From assembly GCF_000002995.4 (NCBI RefSeq), contig NW_025062479.1, forward strand, positions 16,736,721-16,800,720: a stretch of 64,000 bases of DNA. Direction: 5' to 3'. The notes below the pieces were generated by a model, which made no database searches, had not been told where the DNA came from, and worked only from the letters and a program-made list of their open reading frames with translations. Source of the stretch: Brugia malayi (taxonomy: Eukaryota > Nematoda > Chromadorea > Rhabditida > Onchocercidae). The translations under genes and the position numbers were made by a program. Positions 1 to 14,200 of this stretch are shown here, one piece after another (positions within the stretch are counted from its first letter, which is position 1; each line of letters opens with the position of its first letter).

Positions 1-244
1 GTTGGAAAAACCGAATTATAATATGTCGAAATAAAATTGTATTAAATCCAAGGGACTAAAGACTATATTAGTTGAATATTCCTCTCACAAAAATATAAAA
101 CTGTTCCAGAATTCTGTACCGTAAGCAATCATTTGTTTTTGTTTTTTTTTCACTCATGTTTAGTTGTAGGGTTAGCTTATCTTCATTGTCTGGAATGTTA
201 CAGTTGTTAGTACAGAATATGTGCATTATTTAACATGATGAAAG

Positions 245-285
245 TTCTAAGCCAAATCTACATGCACTGTAGATTTGGCTTAGAA
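245..285. repeat. Perfect 18-bp hairpin in the predicted 3' UTR
   Basis: Bases 245-262 (starting TTCTAAGCC) are exactly complementary to 268-285, with a 5-base loop TGCAC. On the minus strand it lies 52-92 bases after the stop of the 121-residue gene, so it would be in that transcript's 3' UTR. It could be an RNA structure or a relic of an inverted duplication. Confidence 0.8.
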
Positions 286-336
286 GCTTTTCTAATCTAG
301 CAGTCATTCTTATAAGCAACCGACATACTATTAAAC

Positions 337-1117
337 CTAACTCCTACTATGTAAAGAGTAAAGATCATCCGATAGACAGTAATCATGTGCTTGTTGTAAA
401 CCAATGCCTACTAAATAAGGATTGAACCCTTTGTTTAGGCAAGCTTTTGAGGATCAACAGGCTTTAATTTGGTTGGCCATGCACCCTCATTTGTTTCTCT
501 TCATTTATATCCTTTATTTGTTTTTCGTATTCATTTATTTCTTACGCTTCATCCTATACTCACAGATAATACCTATACGAATTATCAGTATATTGTCAAC
601 ATGCATTAATCGTATAAAGTAGTTGTTACCGAATAAAATTCGTTACAACCGAGAAAACTATTCTAACAAATCCCTACGAATTGTCGACACTTTAAATTCA
701 TATTAGACAAAGATATGAACCGTATCGTTGTTGATCAGACGATGCTGTGGTTCCAAGTTCGTTCACACTGTTTGGTAATTGATCGAGATAATTACTCTGA
801 GCAAGACGTACTTCATCCACATGCATTTGAATTTGTCTTGCTGTAGCACAAAATCCTTAAAAAAGTAGTTAGGAGCTCTGAACAAAGAAAAGCGAAGAAA
901 AACCAAAAGTGTAGTTCGGTGAGCGCCTTACTGATTATTAAAAACGTAACAGAAATTAACCTGGTGGTGCGACAAGATCAAAGTTCCTCGAACGACAGCC
1001 TTGTTCATCAGTTTCGTGATCTGAACCACTGTTGTAATCTAGCTCTTCCGAACGATCAAATTCATCCCATGATGGCCCCTGTATCGTACAATCTGATGGC
1101 AAACGAGACGATGACAT
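337..1117 (-). CDS. Hypothetical 121-residue protein, three exons
   Basis: I do not recognise this protein. Three minus-strand exons join in phase with GT-AG introns: 1117-961, 855-721 and 410-337, giving 122 codons including the TAG stop. The ATG lies two bases after an acceptor-like TTTTAAG, which could be a trans-splice site. The N-terminal 50 residues are acidic and Ser/Asp-rich (SWDEFDRSEELDYNSGSDHE). The middle (about 54-85) is helix-like and Gln-rich (ARQIQMHVDEVRLAQSNYL). The C-terminus is polar. I see no signal peptide or membrane segment, so a cytosolic or nuclear adaptor is possible but is inference. Each intron keeps the frame open, which argues against chance; the exons are too short to show up as single long ORFs. 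The second intron is about 310 bases. A hairpin lies 50-90 bases past the stop. I saw no canonical AATAAA downstream. Confidence 0.55.
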
Positions 1118-2075
1118 TCCTTAAAACGAAATAAAATTCCATTATGTATGCTGAACAATTACCGGAATTGGTGATAATCATTGTAATCACAGCAATAAAT
1201 GTCTATTATGCCTTAGCCAATGAATTCCAACTTTTTTTAGTTCCCAATTAATTTTATCTCATGAACTAAAAAATTCTAGTAAATGTGTGCATATATAAAA
1301 ACAGGGAAATAAGATAAAAAAAAAAAAAAAAAAAAAAAACAAAATGTGAAACAAAAACATATAAAAATAAAAACGGTAGAAGCAATGCGATTCTGACCTG
1401 TTATAACAGAAATATAAGACGAAAACTATCTTAAGAAGACCATAGATAACATCAACGAGTAATGATAAGCAATGTAATTCAAATGCAATTTTAGCTGGCT
1501 TATATAACGGCCTAGTTGTCAATATTTCCTTGAAAGGAAAATTTAAAAGAAACCAGCAAAACTGCAATAACAATAACAGTATCTTTTGGTTTGAGAAAAT
1601 CTAAAGAAAATTTTCCGATAACCAAACTCCCAACCTATGTGGCGTACTCGGAGCTACTGCAATAAAATCCATGATTTAAAATAAATGTTCCCTGTGAATT
1701 CTTTCAAATTATAGGTTGAAAATAGCATATTTTCGAAAGTGTTCAAACACAACGTAGAGTTTAAGAGATAAAAAGAGAAGAAAATGTCGTACTACAAGGA
1801 TTTAAGAAAATCATTGAAAATAATGTGATGTGAATGGGAAAATATTGCACACAAATATGCACAGAGATACTTTAAAAAGATTCCAGACAATGATAAGAAT
1901 TATAAGACATAATAATCCAATTGATATATAGAAAGAATTGAAGCACCACCTCCAACCTTTATTTTATTAATATCTTGAGCAAAACGATTACACCTTGGAT
2001 ATTACTTAGATAACTTTGCACTTAAACATTCATCAAATTTCCAATCCTTTCCCTTGGTGATGCTAAATCAGAACA

Positions 2076-2319
2076 CTACGAGACTAAGCGTGTCCACCCG
2101 AAACCCGCATTGTCCACATTCACTATTTCAGCCTTATGGAAAGAAATGGAAAGAACCCCTTCTTTTTTACAACTCACTTCAATATTACTTTTCCTGCGTA
2201 CTTTTCCACTGGAAAGTAATATGAACCTTTTAGAACTGAAACGAATTAATAGTAGTGATAGTGACGAACTAACTCTGCGTGACTTACGGTGTGTACGAAT
2301 GTCTTCGAGATTTCGTCAT
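2076..2319 (-). CDS. Candidate two-exon gene, 63-residue basic protein
   Basis: Exon 1 (2319-2288) starts at an ATG shortly after an acceptor-like CCCATTTTAG and ends at a strong donor (CC|GTAAGTCACG). A 52-base intron ends in TTCGTTTCAG, and exon 2 (2235-2076) runs to TAG. The join is in phase and gives 63 residues with a basic, Ser-rich N-terminal half (MTKSRRHSYTPSKRF) and a C-terminus ending GWTRLVS. A minus-strand AATAAA (TTTATT on plus at 1958-1963) lies about 115 bases past the stop. I recognise no family. An open frame also exists on the plus strand through here (ATG at 2221, stop at 2388), but it has no splice or poly(A) support. An open minus-strand stretch just upstream (2400-2619) may be another exon, but I could not join it in phase. 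It could also be chance. Confidence 0.35.
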
Positions 2320-3473
2320 AAAATAGTGCTAAAATGGGTTACCTATTACGACCAGAAAGCATTTCATTCCCAGTTCATAACTAATTAATAAAGAAAACTG
2401 GTAGAAAGGATCACAAGTCTGCTGCACAGTCAAGGAAGGACAAAAGTGCGAAACCCCCAACAGGGGAAACTTCCCCTGTAACTCTGGGCCGTATAGGACG
2501 ACCATTGAACTCAGTGCAACAAAGGTATCCCACAATGTGCGTTCACAATATTTCACTTCGGGTTTTTTTATACAAATTTTCTCTAATTCCGATAGCATTT
2601 CGATATATAATTCATACATTTCTCAAGTTGTGGTCATTCATTCCAATACTTTAAATGATTGTTAGGTAATATAAAACGGTTAATTTGAAGTTGCTTGATT
2701 TGCGCAACTAAATTTTTCTAATTTCTTTGATATGCTGAAGCGTTTGGATAATTGATTTTTGAGTTTGTAGTTGCTAAGTTATGACTTCAAATTTTATCGA
2801 TATCGCCAATGATATGAGTCATTTCAACATAGTAGTGGTAGTTTTTGTAAAAATATTGAAGTGTTAGGCAAACAATTCCTTTGAACGGTGAAATTAAAAA
2901 ACCAGTCTTTTCTCTTTATGCCATTACCAAATAGCTTATGATTGCAGCTTTCGTTTTTGACGAAGCAACAGTCAGAATAGAAAACAAAGGAAGGTTTGAT
3001 GGGTGGAAGATGGAAAGGGAGAAACATTATGGATAAAGAGTAGGCAGCAGACGATTTAATTTAAAAATTGTTTACTACTGATGACAAATCATTGTTTTAC
3101 TTGTCTCACACTGAGAGAGACAGGGAATGATAGATATATCTGGCTGTCTTTCATATTTATTTCTTTTTAGGTACTGCCTGAGAGGGAAATATTCTTGCTA
3201 ACGTTCCTGATGACATTCTGCAGCACAATCTAAGTAGGTATCACCTCTTTCCTCTTACCGCTCGCTTCAATCGCTGACCTTCAGTTCTTTCCGATAGAAT
3301 AACTCTTCCTGTGCCTTACATAGTTCGTTAATTAAAAGATACGCTATCATTCCGTTATTTTTTCATGTATAATATTTTGAATAAATTGTAGTATAAGAAT
3401 TTCGCATTTAAACGTGGTGTTAAAATATATCTGTCGTTTAAAGCACTAATTGTTTACGTACCGTAAATGTGTA
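2320..3473. other. Intergenic, with unassigned open stretches
   Basis: No gene is assigned. The minus strand is open at 2619-2329 and has a relatively coding-like part (residues such as YCERTLWDTFVALSSM), which may be an exon of an undetected gene. A 9-bp inverted repeat with a 2-base centre (ACAGGGGAA/TTCCCCTGT) lies at 2460-2479. The minus strand at 2824-3027 is also open but featureless. Confidence 0.4.
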
Positions 3474-3647
3474 ATGAAGTATTTTGAAGAAACGATTTGC
3501 ACGAATTTGTTCGTTTGTATTTTTTGCGCATGGAATAAAATTGGCTTTACAGTAGTAGCTGTAACTTTATTCATCACAGTAGTCTGGGAAACTATTGTTT
3601 TCAGCAGGGAACTGTTTGAGAAATTGATGAAGATTGCAGGAGAGTGA
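3474..3647 (+). CDS. Candidate small one-pass membrane protein (57 aa)
   Basis: An unspliced frame from ATG at 3474 to TGA at 3647 encodes 57 residues. A short polar N-terminus (MKYFEETICT) is followed by a long hydrophobic stretch (about residues 11-41, including GFTVVAVTLFITVVW) and a charged tail (RELFEKLMKIAGE). That is the layout of a small integral membrane protein. It stops 160 bases before the MST-like kinase start on the same strand, so the two could be a two-gene operon with the kinase trans-spliced, but nothing proves this. The minus strand is also open here. I recognise no family, and chance is a real alternative. Confidence 0.25.
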   Translation: MKYFEETICTNLFVCIFCAWNKIGFTVVAVTLFITVVWETIVFSRELFEKLMKIAGE

Positions 3648-3808
3648 TGTCGCTGTATGATGAAGATCATTGCAACTCTGAAATATCCAGGTAGTCGCAT
3701 TTCAGTTAATTTTTAGTTCGAATTCTCCAATATAAAGTTTGGTTTAATGAATAACACTTATTTGCTTTCTTTCTTGCTAATTCCAGGTTTCGTATTGTTC
3801 GAATTCAA

Positions 3809-7452
<3,644 letters not shown>

Positions 7453-9279
7453 GTATGAGTTGTTGTCCTTACAGTTTAGACTGGCTGTTGCGGTTTTTAT
7501 TGGGCAAATATTTTGTTTTTCGGTCTTTTCAGGTTTGTTCTTATGGCTTCTCATTTTTTGTAGCTTAATAATTTATCCTAAAAATATTGTACTACAATGA
7601 AGATTTTTCTGTTCATTATTATTAGCTTAAAGTTTAGTGCTACTGACTTTTTATTTATTCATCTTTCATAGCCATTATATATTTATTTATTTAGTTGAAG
7701 CTGATGTCTGATATGAATATGAGGTATAAAAAATAGATGGAATATTTGATTTTTTTTCCTATGTGAGTTGAGAACCTTGAAGATTTGTGGTTTAATAAAC
7801 TGTCCCTTAAGATTTTGGGTTTTCTTTTTTGATTAATTTATTCCTTTCTTTTAACTATCGTGCTCTGAAATAAAATGGGTTGTAAAATTGATTTTTTCGC
7901 AATAAATTCCCTTATCCCAAAACGTTGTTTTTGCAACTTTTGACTGTCTAATCTTGACTAGTTCAAAATTTGTATTAGAAGAAAAGTTGAAAATGCTTGT
8001 TACACTGTGATGTTTTGACTTTTAAACGTTTGTAGTTCTTAGTAATGATTCGTTCAAAAAAATATGGAATATAATTTCTCTATTGAGCTAAAGTTAAACT
8101 CTTCTTGATATGTTTATAAAAGTTTATTTTTTAAAAAAGAATTGTACAATTCATTATCTTGTGTAAGGTTTTATGTTCTGTTCTATTTCCTGTTTTGTTA
8201 TCAATAATTTGAATGAAGCACTTAAAGTATTTTTTTATGTTTGTACCATTAGAAATGGAACATATTTTGTTTTCTTTTTTTTTTTTTCTTGATTATTTAA
8301 TATTTGTTTAAATGCATTTCCGATTCATTTTTTTCATTTGTGAAATGAATTGTAATATATAAATATATTGTGTTTAGTCATTTATTCTGTGTTTACATCT
8401 TTCACTATGCATCTCTGTCTATTTGTCTCTTTGATCATATTATTTGAATAGTACAATTTTCTGCGGTTTTTAGAATCTTTATTCTTTCAATTTGATCTTT
8501 ACTCTGAACACAATTAGGAAAGGATAATTAAGCATGTCGAAATAACGAATAATTATTCGTTAAATGAAAAGAAAGTATAGTTACGTACTGATTAGTTTCA
8601 TTATGGTACGTCAAAATTAGGATTGCTCTAATCTCCGGATGGATGCATGTGGCTTGTTTTAAGTTTTTCTGATTTATTTGATTTACAGAATGTCTTAGAT
8701 CTATTTTATGTTTTAGGTAACAACGTACCGCAAAAATTTTGAATAATCAGGAACAGCTTCGAATCATGTATTTTTCAGTCTTGAACTCTCTTTCCAATTT
8801 CTTTTAAAAGATTGTTGATTTACTCTCTATGTGATTGCTTGATAAGAAATATTCATTTTATTCTTTCGTCTGCTCTTTGTGATTTCTTTCATAACAGTGC
8901 ATCTAGAAATTTAATAGATATTTGGCTTTACGCTTCAAATTTATTGCAAGCGCTACATCAAAATTTACTATGTAGAAGTATCGCCCAATAATGTGACAGT
9001 TGTTATATTGAACAGGGTGGGAAGAAGAAAACAGCAATACATTTATTAGCTCAAATAAGTTCTGCTTCTTATAGTATATTTCACCTATATTACTAAAATT
9101 GGATGGAGAGATTTTAGTGGTTAATGATTTAATTTAGTTGTTACGTCTAAAGAACAAAAGGATATATCAAGATTTATTGAGCTTGTGTTATCGTGGGTAT
9201 GTAAATTGTTAAAACCATACAGGGGAATATATTTTATGATGTGTGGATTTCTTTCTAATTTCGATCTAATTGCAGTAAT
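7453..9279. other. Convergent 3' region between kinase and collagen genes
   Basis: AT-rich sequence without a convincing gene. It holds the kinase 3' UTR, with AATAAA at 7794-7799 and a further AATAAA near 7900. On the other strand, a minus AATAAA (TTTATT at 9173-9178) lies about 100 bases past the collagen stop. T-rich tracts occur near 8275-8290. Confidence 0.7.
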
Positions 9280-10755
9280 TCAAATCCATGCTTCAGGCCA
9301 TATGTCTGATACAAATCCTTGTTTATTACTGTACTTGTCAGGAGTTTTTTCTTGCTCGGAATCGAGTGGAGGATTATAGATTTTGGAAATTCCGCAGTCT
9401 GATGGGCAGTATTCAGCTGGAGTACCTGAAATTAACATAGCAAATTGGGGATAGATTTGCTGACAATTTAGATCATGTGGTAGTAATTGAACTGATGAGA
9501 CAACCGAATAAGTAATGATTACAATGTACTGGTATTTCGTTTACCTGGTTCACCGGGTGGTCCCCATGGTCCTTCGACCCCTCTGTGTCCTGGATTGCCG
9601 TACGGACCAACACGACCGGGGCTACCCGGATTACCGGATTCACCAGGCAGCTTTGAGAGTTTTCCTGGTATACCCATAGGACCCTTTGGACCTGTGGAAC
9701 CTGCTGGCCCTTTTGCACCTTTAATTCCTTTACCTGAAGTTGATGGTTTGTAACTGTTGATACTTTGGAGTACTTGTTACATTCCAAACAAATGGATCGA
9801 TGACCGATTATTATTAAAATGAGCAACGGAAATTATAAGTTTCCGAACCTGCAACAACTGAATCGCCTTCTGGTCCTCGAGGTCCTCGTTTTCCTTTTTC
9901 CCCACGCATTCCTTTAATCCCTGTCCTTCCAGCATTACCGTCCATCCCGGGCCTTCCATGTTCTCCTATTGTTCCCTTTGGTCCTGGTTCGCCCGTCCGT
10001 CCTCGTTCACCTTGTGAACCGCTGAAGTAAAATATCAAATTTGTTATTTTGTCAACTGGAAGGTGAATGAAATTTTTTTATGAATGTAAAAATGTGGTTA
10101 CCGTTGTCCTGGTGGACCAGTTGGACAAAGAACACATGGAAGATCAGATTCCGGTTTCAAATGTATATCATAACCGTCCGTACCTGGCTTGCCCTGTTTT
10201 CCAGCGTTGCCAGGAAGACCATCTAATCCCGAAGGACCTGGTGGTCCAGGTGGCCCATACGGACATGCCAATGAATAGCATCCTGTTTTATGATATATTA
10301 GTAAAAACAATTAAACAGCTTTCTAAATGATAGGTTGAAAAGAAAACCCGCCTCGACATGTTCCACCATACCAGAATGATCGCACTGTCCGATAATACAG
10401 CAATTTGTCATGAAATCTCTGTGCATTTAAGTTCCTTAGATTGATCCATATTTCGTCTGTCTTCTCCTAATTTCGAATAATTAATAGTGATACAAAGATA
10501 ATCAATGCAAAGATAAGTTATCATAAATTATAAAGTAAGATGAATGCGAAAGTTAATATGTTATATTTCTTATAGTAATAGCTTGATGATGGATGAGCCA
10601 ACCTGGAATTTTTCTACCATCATTTGTGTCTCCATTGTTTCATTTTCAATTTTAGCCGTGAATATTGGAATAAAGGAAGTGATGCAAACTATTGTTAGAG
10701 TACTTATTACAACATTTCCGATTGCAACGAAACGAAATAAATCATTGTTATGCAT
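9280..10755 (-). CDS. Nematode cuticle collagen, about 318 aa
   Basis: Structural protein of the cuticle, secreted by the hypodermis and cross-linked outside the cell. Exons on the minus strand: 10755-10603, 10466 to about 10352, 10282-10102, 10021-9849, 9733-9545 and 9425-9280. The N-terminal exon has a hydrophobic anchor (about residues 8-35, including [19 protein letters not shown]) typical of the nematode cuticle collagen N-terminal domain. A non-collagenous stretch ([14 protein letters not shown]) leads to Cys residues and then Gly-X-Y repeats in three exons, broken by non-Gly segments with Cys ([12 protein letters not shown]). The C-terminal domain starts [11 protein letters not shown] and ends in EAWI. 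Every junction fits GT-AG and phase except exon 2/3 (see findings). Which of the many nematode collagens it matches cannot be told by eye. Confidence 0.9.
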
Positions 10756-11116
10756 TGTGATCTTTCAAAGAAAAGAGCAAAAGAATTAAATAGCAAACAT
10801 CTTTTCTAAAAGTAATTAGGATCAGAATTCAAAACTGAATCACTGTAGTAAAGGAAGAAGGATCGATGAAATTACATCCGGAAATTTGTTTCATTTAAAT
10901 GGAACCAGCTTTTTTCTTGATCCATTATTAAATGCTGCATTTAACATTACTTGAACATCGTTTAACATGGCGGATTAAAATGTAGTATAAAATCTTGGAG
11001 CATCTTAAATCATGTTGCTGCCAATTTAATGAGATGACTAAGAAAGGGATTTATTTATATGATATTAGGAACAAAACACTCCTCAAGCTCAGGAATTCTT
11101 TGACACTCCGACCATA
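10756..11116. other. Collagen upstream region
   Basis: AT-rich, with no gene seen. It should contain the collagen promoter on the minus strand and the end of the gene represented by the orphan exon at 11117-11240. No clear TATA box or known molt-cycle element was recognised. Confidence 0.5.
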
Positions 11117-11240
11117 CTAAATGCTTTTCTTTTTTAATTTGAAATTCCGTGAGGGATTAGGCTTTTGACTCTCATCTAGCTCAGCTATTCTTCGTTTTTC
11201 TTCCTCTTTAAGCGTAGCAATCATTGATTCTCCCCTGTTG
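11117..11240 (-). CDS. Orphan terminal exon, Lys/Glu-rich protein (partial)
   Basis: The minus strand holds a coding-like exon that ends in TAG at 11117-11119. It follows an acceptor-like AG at 11241-11242 and contains SMIATLKEEEKRRIAELDES and then KPNPSRNFKLKKKSI. The composition (charged helix followed by a basic tail) is unlike the AT-rich surroundings. A donor-like GTAATG lies about 60 bases upstream (on the minus strand) and would join in phase to a very short exon ending AAHC, but I could not find a start or a longer chain. It may be a small nuclear or nucleic-acid-binding protein, but this is only a guess from charge. An internal Met gives a 35-residue reading if unspliced. Confidence 0.35.
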
Positions 11241-14200
11241 CTTTCATCGAAAAAATGGTGAATAAGATAGAAGGATCTTCATGTAAAATGAAAGAACGAC
11301 ATTACCAGTGTGCGGCATTAAGCGAAAAGTAGGCTTAGTTCATTTCTAGTTGACCCGAATACTCATTTTTCATTAATTGGGTCAGTCTTTACTGAACAAT
11401 TTTCCATTTCTTTCTTTCTTAATTTCATTAATGTAATTTAGTGTCCTTGACATTGGTAAAATGGAATGAACAACAAATTAAAAATTCAAATATACAAATT
11501 TTTGCTATAGTGAGATATTCTAACAATATAAAAATGAATCAAATTTATAACGCTTTAAAGACAATGCAAATTCTGAAACAGATTTAATTTCAATTTTTTT
11601 AATAATTTTTACTCTAACTGCAAAAGAATTTATCAATAATGTTTGGTAAATGTGATTTTTTTATTAAATTTTATCAACTTATTTTTATAAACTACACCGT
11701 TTTTATTAATTTTACCATTTTTTTTTTTTTTTTTCAACCTTTTAAGATGCATTCAATAATTTAGCAAATTTAGATACACTCAAAAGCTAGGAATTCGTTA
11801 GTAATGAGTTTCGTCTCTGATGACACCAAAAAAAATATCGGTTTTCGAAGAATTTAGGGAAAATTTTTGATGCTGATATATTTCTAATTTTTAAATTTAT
11901 CTTGAACTGTTCTTTTTGCAAAAACTACAGGAAATTTCGATTTTCATGAAGATGATAAAAACTGTTGAAAAAACTTAAAAATTAAAATGCAGTTACTTTT
12001 TTGCATTACGGAAATGACAAACTTTTTGATTTACTGTTTTTCAGAAAAGCCGTTCAAATTAAAATGTTTTCTCTCTATTGATCAATCATTCGCATTAGGA
12101 AATTGAATTTATATTAACATCTGCCAGTCGGTAAATAATGAGATTTTTAAAGTTGTAAAAAGGATTAAAGATACAAATCTAATTTTAGGGACAATTTACA
12201 CTTCCTGAAAAAATTTCTTTTTTATATCATTCATTTTTAAAAACGATGTTTTTAACAGATGTGAAATTTTCGGTTGAGTATAATAGTTCTTGGATGAGTT
12301 CGAATTTAAAAATTGCTAATCGACATAAAGATTATTCTGTCCTTGTGTTTCCAAATGCGAAGAACTGATGCATTGAAGTTGATCGTTTTGAAACGCTAAA
12401 AGAACCGAGAAATTCTGACAAAAGTTAAAATTTTTTTATAAAACAAGTTGTCAAGGAATATATATATATTTTTTATATATCATTTTAACCAACTGAAAAT
12501 CCTTTATTGTTTGAAAAAATCAAAAAATCGAAAATTTTCAATTAGATTAAGATTTTAATGATTTTTTCTGTTGATTTGTTTCACTGATAGATGAATAAGA
12601 ATTCTTTTGGATAAACATTTGAATTTTGAAACCACTTGTTTTATGGTTGAAATGAATTTAAATTTTATGAATTTAAAATTGTCCAGCATTGCCAGATAAA
12701 ATAACTTCAACATTGTGTACTATTATAATTTTTATTTGTAGCAACAAATTTAAAATCTCTTTTACTTATTTCATTATTTATTCATTAATGCTATCTCTTT
12801 ATGATTCTGAACGTAAGTGTTGTTGTAAGGTTAATGTATCTATGAACTTATAATCTCTCATTTTACTATTTTTCAATCATTTCCGTTACCAGTATCACTC
12901 TTTATGTGAAGGTTATGCGTTTTTTTTTTTTTTTTTTTGGTGAAAATTGAACGAAGTGTTTTTCCAATTTTTTTAATAAATGATGTAATATGAATGTTAA
13001 TAATCTAAATTATCAAAAAAGATACCGAAATATTTTAAATAATGAAAATAAAACAAAACATCAGTAAACATTATTTTTATTGCATGCTGCGTCTTTATTA
13101 TTAGCATCTCTTCATCATTAATCATTTGAACAACCGTTATCGATAATAAATATTCAATTCTTATGCTGAAACCATGGTGTGTTAGTCTTACTATTATGTT
13201 ACAACATATGTAAGTGTTTGTCAATCGGAGCAATTCATCGAGAATTCCGATAATTAATCATGAAAGAAGTTAATTGAAATACACAAAAGAGCATTCTCAT
13301 GGGAAGGCTTAATATGTTGCATGTTCAAGCTTGTTGATTGAGCCACTCTGTTGACATTTCTTCTCTCAAACGATAATTTTAATAGTTCCAACTATTAATG
13401 ATGATGATTATGATATTAATCCATGTGATGATAATGTGGCAAAATGATTGTAATCGTGATATACATTGATAATGAAATTTTTACAGCAGGAAATCTAATC
13501 AAAATCATATATATCTAAAGGCTGCATTCAATATGTAAATACGAAAATCGTACAAAATCATACAACACCAAAATGCTTCTAAGCAATTTGTTATCAGCAA
13601 TGAGAATGATTGCTTTAATTATATTAAAGCAACAATGGAAATAGCAATGATAACAATAATTGAAATGATAACAGACAGACGAAGAAAATAAGGGTAATTA
13701 TAGTATTATAGAATTATGGCAATATCCAAAATATTATTCCAGTTTCTATTATAAACATTGCAAACGATACGTTCAAGAGTAGTGATAGAGAGAGGAGATG
13801 ATTACAGTCACGATATTAACTTCAAACCACCGCTGGTTACATTTTCAGAAATTGGTTTATCTCAATGCTTTCTTCTGCACCGATACACCTTCAAGTGGCA
13901 TTTCATTAGTGTTAGCAATGGAAAATAATGTATCATCGTTGAAGGACCCATCTGTGGACTAATGATTCAATATTAATGCCCTTTGGTCAGCACAGCATTA
14001 CAAATTGATTACAGAGGTAGAGATGAACTTTTTCAGGTGTTCTTGAGAGAGAAAGACTGTTCAAAAGGTTAACCAAGGTCATTTACGCTTCATTAAAACC
14101 ATAAATTTTATTTCCAGATGTCCAGAAAAGATTAGATTTTCTTGAGTATTTGGTTAAAGTATTTAACATGCAAAAATTAAGCTGACGATTGGAGTTTAGG

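Noticed and set aside
919..1134. Plus-strand 71-codon frame
   Set aside because: It begins with GTG inside a likely antisense region. The minus strand gives a spliced, in-phase coding chain over the same bases.
9473..10330. Open frames on both strands over the collagen gene
   Set aside because: They are shadows of the Gly-X-Y coding exons; only the minus frame with Gly every third residue is coherent and spliced in phase.
13798..13962. 54-codon plus frame starting MITVTILTSN
   Set aside because: Isolated, no acceptor-like site before it, no poly(A) signal noted and no recognised family.
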